From Cymodocea nodosa (Eukaryota; Streptophyta; Magnoliopsida; Alismatales; Cymodoceaceae), in assembly GCA_036874045.1 (NCBI GenBank), contig JAZBRI010000003.1, forward strand, positions 136,501 to 200,500: a DNA stretch of 64,000 nt, in the 5' to 3' direction. Below are positions 20,440-32,900 of this stretch, in pieces. The notes under the pieces are model-generated. The model ran no database searches, had not been told where the DNA came from, and saw only the letters and a program-made list of their open reading frames with translations. The position numbers and the translations under genes were made by a program. Each line of letters opens with the position of its first letter. Positions within the stretch are counted from its first letter, which is position 1.

Positions 20440-22943
20440 ATGGGGTGGTTCCCCTGCGCCGGAAAATCCAAGGGGCAGAGAAGAAAGCAAGATCAGATCG
20501 AGCCATCTTCTGGCGTTCACAAGTACCCACCAGGTTGGCCGCCCAAAATCAGTTTTTCCTTCTTTTTTTCTTCCTTTTGCCCAGCCCGTTCCCTTTTGAT
20601 TTTATATTGGTTTGTATTGATCTTCCTTTGCTTGGATTGTTAAGACCTTATAGATCATAATATCTTGGCTACTTCGGGCTAGGGTTATGCCTGTATTGGA
20701 GGAAGTTTTGACAATGATTCGATTTTCGAGGCTTTTTTTTATTTATATAGCTTTGCGAATATCTTTATCTTTGACGTTCCCGTTGAATCAAGCACTGCTT
20801 CTGGCGATCGGTGTGTTCGCAATACTCACGCTTGGAAACTTCCATCATATTAAAATTATAATCTTTGTTCTTTTGGATGCAATGGGAAGATGGAGATAGT
20901 GTTTTCCAGTGATGGATGGATTGTCGCATGAGTTTTCTTTTAAAATGAAGGTTATGCTGGCTGGTTTTTGGGAGCTAAACTTGACCCTTTTTTTGAGAGT
21001 AGATTGTTGTTGTTATTGGATTCTGGGATGATACTGTTGGTGATAGAATTGAATTTTTTTTTCTTGAGGCTGTCGAGGCGGTGGTGCATTATGTGTTGCC
21101 ACTCTATTATTTATATCATGCACTACTCTCTCTTTTTTCCCTTTTGTTCCTGATTTTCTCGACAAAATGGCATGTTTTTTGTGATTTAGAGAAATTGAGA
21201 TCAAATCCCTCGTTTGATATCAAGGAGGGCTCAGGCGATGGGAAGGAGGAGGCAGCCAAGAGTGGTACTGAGCACATTGCTGCTCAAACATTTGCATTTC
21301 GTGAATTGGCCGCTGCAACCAGGAATTTTAGAGGCGACTGCCTTTTGGGAGAAGGTGGGTTCGGTCGGGTCTACAAGGGATGGCTGGAGTCCACAAACCA
21401 GGTCAGCCTGAACAGGCTTATATTTCTTTATCTCTCGTTTTCCAATGCAGCCTTACAGATCATTTCTCCACCCTGTGTGGTTCGTGGTTTTATTTGATTT
21501 CTATATTTATTATCTTATTGTTAGTCAGACTTGGAAATCTTGTGGTCAACCTTACGTAGTTTTCTGTGTCATTGTGATTGATAGATGCATCTCGAAATGG
21601 TAGGATACTTAAACCTGTAGTTGGTTGTTTCAACTAACTCACTCTTATTTCACATTGTGCCTTAAAAAGTCAAATACCCCCCCTAACTTGCCATTAGTAT
21701 TTTCCTCACTTACACATATTTCAAAAGATCAAAAAATTCTCTTGAATTAAATTCATTTTATACACACATACTTTCAGATTGAATGTACCTATTGTATTCC
21801 TTTCGTGTAGATTGTGGCTATAAAACAGCTAGATCGTAATGGATTGCAAGGGAATAGAGAATTTCTTGTTGAAGTATTGATGTTGAGCCTACTCCATCAT
21901 CCAAACCTGGTTAATTTGATCGGTTACTGTGCTGATGGAGATCAACGACTTTTGGTTTATGAATTCATGGCCTTAGGATCATTGGAGGATCATCTTCATG
22001 GTATGTTACTCTTTTTTGTTTTGCCATGTTTCTTATTGCTTTATTTATTTTAAAATGCATGACGGCCTGGGTTGTATTTTCCATTCAAGATTATTATTTA
22101 ATTATGCATCTAGGAGTATTTATTGATCTTGACTCCCTCTTCTGCAGATGTTGCTTCTGATAAGAAGCGGCTTGATTGGAACACCAGAATGAAAATAGCC
22201 GCTGGGGCTGCCAAGGGCCTTGAGTATTTGCACGATAAAGCCAATCCTCCTGTGATATACCGTGACTTGAAGTGCTCGAACATACTGTTGGGAGAAGGGT
22301 TTCACCCCAAACTTTCTGATTTTGGATTGGCAAAACTTGGTCCGGTTGGGGACAAGACTCATGTTTCGACAAGGGTGATGGGTACATATGGATATTGTGC
22401 TCCTGAGTATGCTATGACCGGACAGCTTACAATAAAATCAGATGTTTACAGCTTTGGTGTTGTTCTCCTGGAGCTTATCACCGGAAGGAAAGCTATCGAT
22501 AATAATAGAGCCGCTGGAGAGCACAATCTGGTAGCATGGGTGAGAAATGGTGCTCCCAACCCCTTATTAAAAATAATAAAAAAACAGACGGAAAAGAATA
22601 TTGCTCACAAAAAGTGAAATATTGATCCATCTTAATAAATATGCATGGTAGATTTGACGATAATTTTGCACTCTTGTTTCAACGATTGCAGGCAAAGCCT
22701 TTGTTCAAAGACCGCAGGAAGTTTGCTCAAATGGCAGATCCCATGCTTCAGGGCCAGTATCCTAGTAGGGGTTTGTACCAAGCTCTTGCGGTTGCTGCAA
22801 TGTGTGTACAGGAGCAACCAAACCAGCGGCCGCTCATTGCTGACATCGTCACTGCGCTGACGTACCTTGCTTCCCAAAAATACGACCCTGGGGCGCAGGC
22901 GGTACGCATGCTGCCTCCTGGAACACCCCCGAGGATCAAGTAG
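20440..22943 (+). CDS. PBL7: Receptor-like cytoplasmic kinase, RLCK-VII, CDL1/PBL7-like
   Basis: Ser/Thr kinase that relays signals from plasma-membrane receptors (brassinosteroid and immune signalling in the family). Coding exons: 20440-20533, 21190-21401, 21811-22000, 22148-22539, 22692-22943; 379 aa with all junctions in phase. The N-terminus [12 protein letters not shown] offers Gly2 for myristoylation and Cys6 for palmitoylation. Kinase features: glycine loop GEGGFG at 85-90, Lys107 (AIK), catalytic Asp205 in [11 protein letters not shown] at 223-225, and the activation-loop block [17 protein letters not shown]. The C-terminal tail ([28 protein letters not shown]) fits CDL1/PBL7 better than the related PBL27. 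The short first exon is missed if only long frames are considered; it was chosen for its family-typical MGW-PC-GKS start. The PRR neighbour also matches the Arabidopsis CDL1 locus. Confidence 0.93.
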
Positions 22944-22978
22944 GAAGTAGAAGTAGAAGTAGAAGTAGAAGTAGAAGT
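22938..22978 (+). repeat. GAAGTA microsatellite at the kinase stop codon
   Basis: About six GAAGTA-like units begin at the stop codon itself (AAG TAG GAAGTAGAAGTA...). Because the first TAG is part of the repeat, slippage would act on the stop and 3' UTR. Confidence 0.75.
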
Positions 22979-23953
22979 TGAACCATCATGGTTGACTGAT
23001 TGGTTCACACACCCTGTTAAGAGTTTTTTAGGAAGAGTCTTTAGGAGGAATCATCTGGTTCCTTCCACACGGTTTGATGCAATGCAAAAACATCGATTAT
23101 TTTCGTTTGGCTTTGCTGTATACGAATTTTCTTCTGTACAAAGATGGATAGATGTATTCTTCTTCTTCTTCTTCTTTTCTTTTCTTTTTTTATGTTTACG
23201 TGGTGGTACCAGCACTCGGCCTCACCTGCTGCTCCGCTTGCTGCATGTCTGTCTGCCTTCCTTCCTTCCTTCGTTGGGTAGGTAACAAGTCCTTTTTAGG
23301 TTTTGTCCTGTGCGGCGAAGAACACCGATATTGAGCTAGCGCTAGTGCGCCCACATGATGAATAAAACGGACCCAAAGCTGGTTGAGATTCAATTCTTTT
23401 GTCATCATGTTTGTTTTGTTGCATGGTTTATCATCCACCACACCACACCCGATTACCTGCCCCAACCCAACCTTCTCCCCTCTTGGTTGCAGGTGCAGTT
23501 GGTGGAAGTTGGATTAATATTTCAAAGTCCGAGGGTTGGGATTGCAGCAACGAAACGAAAAAGAAAGAAGAAAGTAACGTGCCACGTACACGGTCGGTTC
23601 TTTGTTCGTCCAAACTTAAATTTATAAAACTCCGCGGACAGACAAACGCTTTACGCTGAGGTTTATGACGCGAGAAAGAAAAAAAAAAAGCCCACCAGAA
23701 GAACAAAACAAATACTCAAAAAAGTAAAATAAACACTCCCGAATTGAAAGACGTGTTTATTACCTTTTCTTTTTGGACGCAGCTGCAAGACCCTCCTCCT
23801 CCATTTCATTCATTCAATCTTCACGCCTCGTCCGTGCCCAGGGCCTTGTCTTCCATTTTGCTAGATTCTCCCTGAAGGAAAAGCCCATCATCATCATCAT
23901 CACACATGTTAGTCGTGCGTGAAATAAAAGAAGATCAAGAATCAATCAATCAA
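22944..23953. other. Convergent 3' ends of the kinase and TBC genes
   Basis: Tail-to-tail intergenic space of about 1 kb. It holds a short TTC repeat (about 23157-23177), a repeated CTTCCTTCCTTC phrase near 23260 and a run of TCAA units at 23941-23960 that overlaps the putative TBC stop codon. No gene is seen on either strand. Confidence 0.6.
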
Positions 23954-26900
23954 TCAATCAAGGGCGTTCGTTGGTCGCTTCACCTTACTCGTGTCCTCCT
24001 GACCACCGATCCCCAACGGTCTAGATGGCAAGCTTTCTCTTCGGTTGGGTGCATCCGACTCCTGCTCTTCTTCCGTGAATCTACAAACACCAAAGTTATT
24101 CGCTCCTATTTCACCAGTCAGCCCAAAGTTTTACGGTGTGATGATCTATTGCCGTGTCGGGATGGTTACTAATCCTATTTCATGTTCTAAAAATTACTTG
24201 CCATTTGTGGTGTGTGAATCAAACTCTTACTTACATTCAACGTATTTTCACCAATACCTTGTAGAAGAAGTTTGATGCTCCCCATAAGATTGATAGTGCA
24301 AAGTGGCCTCCAACATGCTCTCCGCCATAACTGCTCTCCTCTCCATTTCAGCAAGCAGGACGACCGTTTCTTCGTATTTTTCCTGCACTCATCAAACAAT
24401 CAGAAAGCTTCCATGAATGGGAAAAAATTCCAAATCGTCGGTCTTTCGTTCTTGCTGAATTTGTAACCGTAACTGACATCCTTGTAATGGAGACAATAAT
24501 AAGAAGCATTTGTAGAACGATAACATATCTAAAAAATAAATGATAGCTAAAACCTGTTATCAACCTCATGGGGCTTCTCACATTGTCACCGTGGGAAAAG
24601 ACCACCATAGCAGATTTGCTTACGCTCATGTTTGAGAATTTACCGCTCGCTGGATCAGTGGAATAACCAACCAACTAATGCTAGAAAACAATGTCTTCAA
24701 AATATTAGATAGCTAGGTGAAGACATCCCCATTCTTTTTGTTCACACTCTATACCAACAGAATCCTACTGATCTGAGCACAGACAAAGCACCCAATAAGA
24801 ATGGTTGGCTCAACCTAAGTCCATTAAATGACCACCTCGGGCACAAAGGAAGCATATGGACGTAGAGACGGTCAGGAGGAGTTCCTACAAGTGCCCACCC
24901 TTGTAAAGTAATGGCTTACCGATCAAACAATATAAGTAAGATATAAAAGATGCATTAATCATCAAATGTGTAGAATTTCTTAATAATAAAAAATACAGGA
25001 TCTTTCTTCTCATGAAAGAAGAAGTTTGTGACATAATCAAGTTTATCTGATTCCTAAATTTCAAAGAAAAATCTCTAAAATGGAGCCAATCTTGTCATTT
25101 TACATATGAGTGTCCTAAACAAGTGTATGGTCAACCTATCAACAACATCTCGTCTCACATACTGAACAAATTGGATATCAAGATGAACAAATCAATTTCA
25201 AATCTTGTATGGTAATCTAAACAACTCATTCAATAAGTTCCAATGACTATGTGGTATTGATATAAGGGGGGTTTCACATAAATCAAGGACCTTTAGCCAA
25301 GGTATTACTATGCACCCAAATTTTCAGCAGCTGGATAGCTTCTAGAGAAGGAAAAAAAAAACACACACACACACACACACACACACAAATAAAATAATCA
25401 AAAGTGGTTTTCTGCTGGAAAACTCTACTGAGCATTCTCTTTTTAAAGGTACGTTGGATATTTTAGTATTTATGGAAAAAATTTCCCACCTATGAAATCC
25501 ATAATCACCACAGAGATGTTTATCACACATGAAAATACCCAGTGCATTTTCTTCCAAATATGAGCAATAGAGAATAATAATCAATGAGCACTTCTATGCA
25601 TCAGCAAGGAAATGAAACCTGAAGCATCTGAGCGGCATATTTCTGTGCAGCAGCATCTCGCTCGGCACATAAGCGTGCATCTTCGGTTGCCTTCTGTTCT
25701 TTCTCCATGCGGACCAAAACCTTAACATGTTAATTACAGTTTCAATTAGCTAAAAAGTCAGGTTTTGATCTGAAGCAATGAAAGCAGACTTGCATGAAAA
25801 AAGGCAACATAATGGAGATACCATGGAGAAGCATTCATAGTAACACAGGGTACCCATGGAAGCATGAAAGACATACCTGGATCATTACAGACTCTTGTTC
25901 CTGCTTAACTCCAAGATTTTGCTGTAATTCGGCTATTTCCTGTTCCAAATGTTCTATCTAAAGCAAAAGAATGAAAACAAAGAACTTTGATTAATAGCTA
26001 TATGCTACAATGTTCATTTGAAAAAACAAGGAAGCATATATTCAATTACGAGAAAGATATTACAGGAAAAAATTAGCAAGAAAAGAAATATTTTCATGTA
26101 CTTTTGCACTCAAAATGTGCCTATTATCTTGCTTGACCATTTCCATGAAGGCTGTCTCTAGCTCGCCTGCCCTGAAAAACATTATAACAGCATTCCGGTA
26201 AGAACCTGTCCAAATAAATGGTGGTTGTCCTTATTCAACTACCTGTCCAACTACTATTTATTTGCATGTGGAGTATATCAACCTTTAAAATGTTCAACAT
26301 AATTGTAGGAACTTCTAGATAAATGAGAGTGGCAATTCTGTTAAAAGCTCAATTTTTGCACTTGCACTAATTAAATTGAATAAAAATAAACGAGTGTGAT
26401 GTAAAACATTTTACAACAGCTTACGTCATGGTATAATAGATAAGAAAATTTCATGAAAAATGTAATAAAAAGTAAGTAAATATAAGTATTTTACATTTTT
26501 AACAATGCTATGTTGTACCATCACACATGCATTGATATCAACACAAAGTCAAAGATTGTAAATGGAAGTCAATATTAGTATTAGCATTTAAGATAATGAT
26601 TTTATGTAATATGTATAATGATATAATCAAGGCAAAGATCGCCAATCAGTTAAGATGAACATTGAGTCGGAAATAAAAGAAACCTTAAACAGGAAGCAAT
26701 TAAATGTAAACCTGATGATCAGTGATCTTTTCTCCTCTAACAGCTTGGATAAGTCCCCCTTCAGCAACATCACCTAGGAAAACACAGTCCCAACTCATAA
26801 CCACAAGAAAAATGATAAAAGCATAGAAGACTGCATGGATTACTTTGGACAATTCATCATTCCATGCAAACGCATGATGACAATAAAAACTAAATTTCTG

Positions 26901-29900
26901 TTAATGTTCAGCTGATAATTATATAATCACATTAACATAAGGCGATTCATTGGTATTGCTAATATCATGGAATACCATATCGAGACGTAGTGGAGAAATT
27001 TCACCAATACAACTCAGAAATTTGAAATATTAGAGGTTCCAACTGCCATCTCATATTGTTTCTGACCAGTATCCACATATAGGCTGAAATGGCAATTTTC
27101 TGACCAGTATCAGTGGAGACAGGTGCATTTTCTGCACTTCTCAAGTGATGTATTCTCTACCTCTTCCTCTTCCTCTATTAAAGTCTCCAATCTACACAGA
27201 AATCAAATTCAATCTCCACTAAAATCTTACTCTAGTCTTCTTTGGATGTTTGAAGGTTCTCAAATTCTTTTCATGAAGCTTCATTGGATGTATTTTTCCT
27301 ATTTCTCAATATCAAGTCTTATTATGACGAAATATTGCTTCATTGGATCTAAGGGTTTTTTACATATTTTACTGATTTTTGAGTTTGTGTACTTTCTAGG
27401 ACTTCTAAATGAAATTGAGTAATTTCCACGGATACAAACATCAGCATTGATTATATGTAGTATTTTAATTATAATAAATTTTTAATTTAAATTTAAACAA
27501 TTTTATATGAAATATATCATATCCTAGAGTTTCAAATCAGAATTCAGTATTTTTTGTGCTTTTGCACATCTCCAATGATATTTTCATTAATATTTGATAT
27601 GTCTCCGTAATACAATACCAATATTTTACACTTTGGCTGAAATATGCACCATCATCATTATAGAACACCCCCCCCCCCCCCCCCCCCCCCAAATTGATTC
27701 ATTGGATAGCCCTCGTCACACCAAGGGAAGCAAAGAACTTTGAGTTGAAAATCTCCAAGGATCATGAAATGCACTTGACTTCCACTTTACTAGAAATTCA
27801 AACCATTCCAACAATTTCTCTAACTCTTCATAATCACAAAGTAATGAGAATTGATGCTTCTATATGAAGATTTATTAAATGCAATAAATATGTAAATCAT
27901 TTGTTAGTCTAATAATTTCTGTTTGTTTCTTACAACAATGGTACAACAGCAAGCAATTATCATTTCATGTCTGCCTGTTATAAAATGTGTTTCAAAGCAA
28001 CAGATTTCTTTTGAAGAATGTAGCAATAATGCTAAAGTTGGAACAATCTCGCATGGGAGAAGGTAAAGATCATACGTGTTTTTTATACAGGTGTAGTCAT
28101 CCACTCATTCTCAAATGAATTTGGATTAGAATTTTCATATTTCAAAATGATATTAGAGACAGAAAGATGCTCGTAAATCCAAGTCTACATACTTACCCAT
28201 TCCAAAAGTAACACTTGAATAGAACATAGTATTGAAGTAGCACTACCAAATTTGATATAAATTGACGCCATTACCCATTATCAATTGTCTTTGTTGTGTT
28301 TTCATGTATCAATGTATCTGTTTGTGTATTTGAAAAGCATATGGCAGGTTTTATATTTTATAATTGTCTTACATGACTGTTCTTGTCAGTAAACAACTAT
28401 AAATTCGTGAAACTAAATAAGAAACCAGAAGAAAAAATTAGTTCCTGAAAATAGTGATACCTGCTGTTTTAGTTCAGGCACAGATTCAACCTTTGTTGCT
28501 CCTGCCATGGCAAAACGATCTATCTCTTCAATTGAGTTTGCATCATATTGTTCATCTGTCAAGTGTCGCTCTGACATCAACAACCCAGGATCATGTTTAA
28601 AGCTTTGCAACTTTGATGCAAAACCCTTAGAGCCCAGAGAATTGTACAAAGCATGCTTTTCTTCCATTGCAGTTATTACACTTGGTCGATGTTTCTTTCT
28701 TAGTTCTTGCAATTTAGATTCATTCACAACTTGATAACCTACACATGCCATCAGAACCAGCTCGCTACTATCAAAAGTTGAGCCAGCAAGTGACTGCAGT
28801 AATGTCACTGCATCACCAGCATCTTTTGTTGTCACCAGAGCAGGTCCTAAGATTTACAAAGCCAAATGATACTCAAATAACAATAACACCAGAAAGGAGG
28901 AAATCATATATTTCAACATGCCAACCACACAAAATTCACAAATCATGGGGATACCCCAGTACCATATAACTCCATCAAAGCAAGAGAAGTCCTAAACAAC
29001 ATCGATCGGTTTCCATCAAATAATAGCACATCCCATAAACGGAGAACTGCAGGTGAACAAAAATTATAATTTTTTAATGGGAAAATTAAAAAAATGAAAT
29101 GAAGAATAAGTAGATCAAGTGGTGACAATTATGTCTTTATTCAATTCATTAACATAGCAAATAAAACCTGACCACTTTCCCAAGGAAGCATATTAATGAA
29201 GATAGAAAGAAACCAAGGTCCAGTAATCCAAGCCACCTGCACTCCTAGGTAATCCAGATGGTTAACTGCAACAAGGCATGAAACAATAACATTATTCCTG
29301 TAATATGTTAAGAGCTTGCTATGACGTCATATGAAAACATGAAATTGTGTAACCAATATTTGCATATATCTATCATCATCTTATCAATGAAAACCATGAT
29401 AATGATAAACTGACCCAATTTTGGAAACTTCTCGTGCATCAACTCCTCAAAAACAAGCTGGTCTACCTGAAATAGAAATAACAACTATTGTTCAGTAGTC
29501 TGTATAAATAGTATTGGCTGGGAAATGAAAATAAAATCACCTGAGAGTCAATCATTTCTTCTGTATAATAGCCATCAAAGTAATCATCAATGATGCCAAC
29601 TAATGTCCTGTGGATTTATGAAAAGGACAGGACCCAAGAGTAAAACAACAATAAATGTTACTTCCACATTTTCTATGGATCCAAGAGAACATATTTGTGC
29701 AAGTTTTGTAAATTTGGGAAAAAAATTGGCTAGATGATCTTATTGAAAGTTGAAACTAATTTATCAAATAATGGATTAACATTACTTTGTTGAAATGTAA
29801 TATAATTCAATAGGCTCATTGTATTATGTATATTAACCATGTAAATCCTAATTAAAGAATAAGACACAAGATTATCATTCCTTAACATGGTATTAGAGTG

Positions 29901-32900
29901 AGATTAGGGTACAACTACCACCGACATCATTGACATTGCTGTTCTCTATTGGATCGTCTACCATTTTTTTTTTTAGCAATTGAAGGATCATGTATCTCTC
30001 CCACTTCCAACAACTATAGATATCATCACCTATCGTCTTCCTCGACAACAATTAGTGAACAATGGAGTAATCAAATGATGTCTAAAATTCTAAGTTGATG
30101 GCCACCGATGCAAAGCTCTTCCCATCCAATTATCACCTTTGAGCAAGTGCATTTGAGAAATTTTTGGATACTTATTTGTAGGAGACGTATGTTAGGGAGG
30201 ACCCACTTGATCTAAAAGCAAACACTTATGCATCTTGGTATGCAACTGACTATGCTATAGTAGGGTAGCTAATCACAAGTGTGGAAGAGAAGATAACCTG
30301 TAGTATCTCCCATGTTTGGCTAGCCAAACACATTTCGAACACCTTATGTGCAACTTATGATAATGAAAACAACATCATGAGGGTCTGTGAAGTATACAAG
30401 CTTTTATTCTCCACCAAAAAGGGGGAGAAAATAGTTCATGACTACTACACTATCCTTTATTCTCTCCTTGATGTGCTTGATATTCATTAGTTGCTTGTTG
30501 CAAATCTTCTAATGCTTTATCGGTACTGGGAAGAACTTGAGGTTGTAATTTTCCTAGTCGATTTGAATCTAATGATTGTCACATAGTTGGGGGGACAGAT
30601 CTTAGGGGAGATGCAGTTTCGTCTTTCTAAATCACTTTCAACTGTGCACTCCCCTTTAGACTAATGACCTTTGTACACTAGCTAGATACTTCTACCCTAT
30701 TTTCTAGGGCCAACGATACTCGAGGTGGTGGTAGTTCTTCCTCCAAGGACTAAGGGCACTCAAGGAAAGGTTCTCAACAAGTTTATGAATATTGTGATAA
30801 ACATTCACATCCATAGAGAAATGTCAAGTATAGATGCTCAACCATGTTGTCTACACTTACTACCCTTGCCATTATCATTGAAACTTATGTTGTTGTTGAT
30901 GCTCATCTATGTCACATGCTATCACCATCTCTCAAAATGATTATGACAAGTATATGCTTTTAAAGGCATCCCAAACTTCCACGGTCAATGTTGCTAATGC
31001 CTTTTTCTCTAATATAGTTTCCTTTACTCACACTTCTGAAAATACTTGAGTTATTAATTCTGGCGTTTCACAACACATGTCTAGTACTAAAAGTTTATTT
31101 ATCTACCCTTCTAAACTATCTAATTTTTTATTGCCTTGGCCAATAGTTAAAATTGTACAATTTGTGGCAAAGACACCATTACACCTACCTCTTAATTAAA
31201 TTTAGATAAGGTCCTTTATATACCTGAGTTTCCTGTTAGTCTTTTATCTATTAATGTCATCACTAAATAATTTTACTGTGATATCACTTTTTTTCCTTTT
31301 CACTATACTTTTTAGAACTTACAAATGAAGAAGAAGATTAGTTTGGGTCATAAATGTAGAAATGGTGTGTATGCCTGATTGGTTGCATGAGGTTTCACTT
31401 AAACCTATGGTGTGGATTATGTGATACTTTTTCTTATGTCACACACCTCAACTCAATTCATGTCCTTTTTATTATTGTTAACCATAGATGAACATTTTTT
31501 CAATTTGATGTTTACAATGTTTTTCTCTATGGTGACTTGGAGAAAACAATCTTCATTAAACAACTTCTAGGCTTTGTTGCTTAGAGGGGGAGAATGTGGT
31601 CTGTCACCTTAAAAAGACCATCTATAGCCTCAAGTAGAGTTCCCAGGTATGATTTAAGATGTTTAGCTTAGTAATATTGCATCACAACTTCCGACTATGT
31701 GTGGTTGATCCCTTCATCTTCATTCATCAAAGCTCTACTAACTATATTACTCTTGCAGTATATGTTAATAATATTTTATTAACAGGAGATGATATGGACG
31801 GTATTCTTCATACCAAGACTTTTTTGACTTGGTATTTCTCCATTAAGGATTTGAGAAAATCTAAATATTTCTTTGACATAGAGTTTGTGTATAAGATAGA
31901 TCAATTACTCCTTTCTCAATGTAAATATGCTTTTGATATGTTGGAAGAAATAGGTCTTTTAAGGTGCAAGCCAGAGTCTACACCAGTAGAACCAAATCTG
32001 TCCTTTTGGGATACTACCTCAAAGATATGTCTAGATACTATACAGTACCAGAGACTTATTGGAAAACTCATTTATCTTACAATGACTTAGACCCAATGTT
32101 GCCTATATTATTGGTGTTTTGAGTCAATTTATGTAGAAAGCTAGGCAAGTACATTGAAATGATGCTATAAAAGTTCTATCTTACATCAAAGGATTCCTAG
32201 GGAAGGAACTCATTTATTCTAAGCATGGTCACCTACTTGTTGAATCTTATACCGATGTTATTTATAGTGGTGATATCAATCGTAAGTCTACATCTAGTTA
32301 TTACTCTTATGTTAGAAGGCAATCTTATTACTTGGAAAAGCAAAAAGTAGAATGTAGAGAGTGTTTGTGCACTATAAAATGGTAGAAAGAAAATAATAAA
32401 ATATCATAGAAAATGATGGAAAGAAAAATGACAAAAAATCAGTAGAAAATTAAAGTGTTTGTGTATAGAATAGAAAATGATAGAATTTGAAATCTATGTG
32501 TTTGTACACAGAATAAAAAATAATGAAAAATCATAAAATACATATATTTATTTACAAAATAAAAATATTAAAATTAATAAATTAAATATTTTTTGTATTT
32601 ATCTACAAGATAGAGAATAACAAAATTTATTATAGATAACATAAGATAAAGTTATTTGTGATAATTGTTACAACATAAAATACATTTCACACATCTTTAT
32701 TATTATACATATCTTTCATAATATCAATTCTTATCTATTAAAGAAATAATTTCTATATCAAAATTACATGTTGTTAATATATTTTGTGATAATTCATATT
32801 TTCTTTTTTTTCTTTTTTCATCAGTTTCAAAGATTAGAATGTCGGAAAATAAAAGAAAATGTTTCTTATATACCAAGGAAAAATAGTGAAAAATAACGAA

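Noticed and set aside
20084..20530. 148-aa minus-strand frame
   Set aside because: It overlaps the kinase first exon and its 5' UTR in antisense; low-complexity Gly/Arg composition.
20687..21153. Hydrophobic + frames of 60-70 aa before the kinase exon 2
   Set aside because: They lie in the kinase intron 20534-21189; T-rich intron sequence translates to Leu/Phe-rich peptides.
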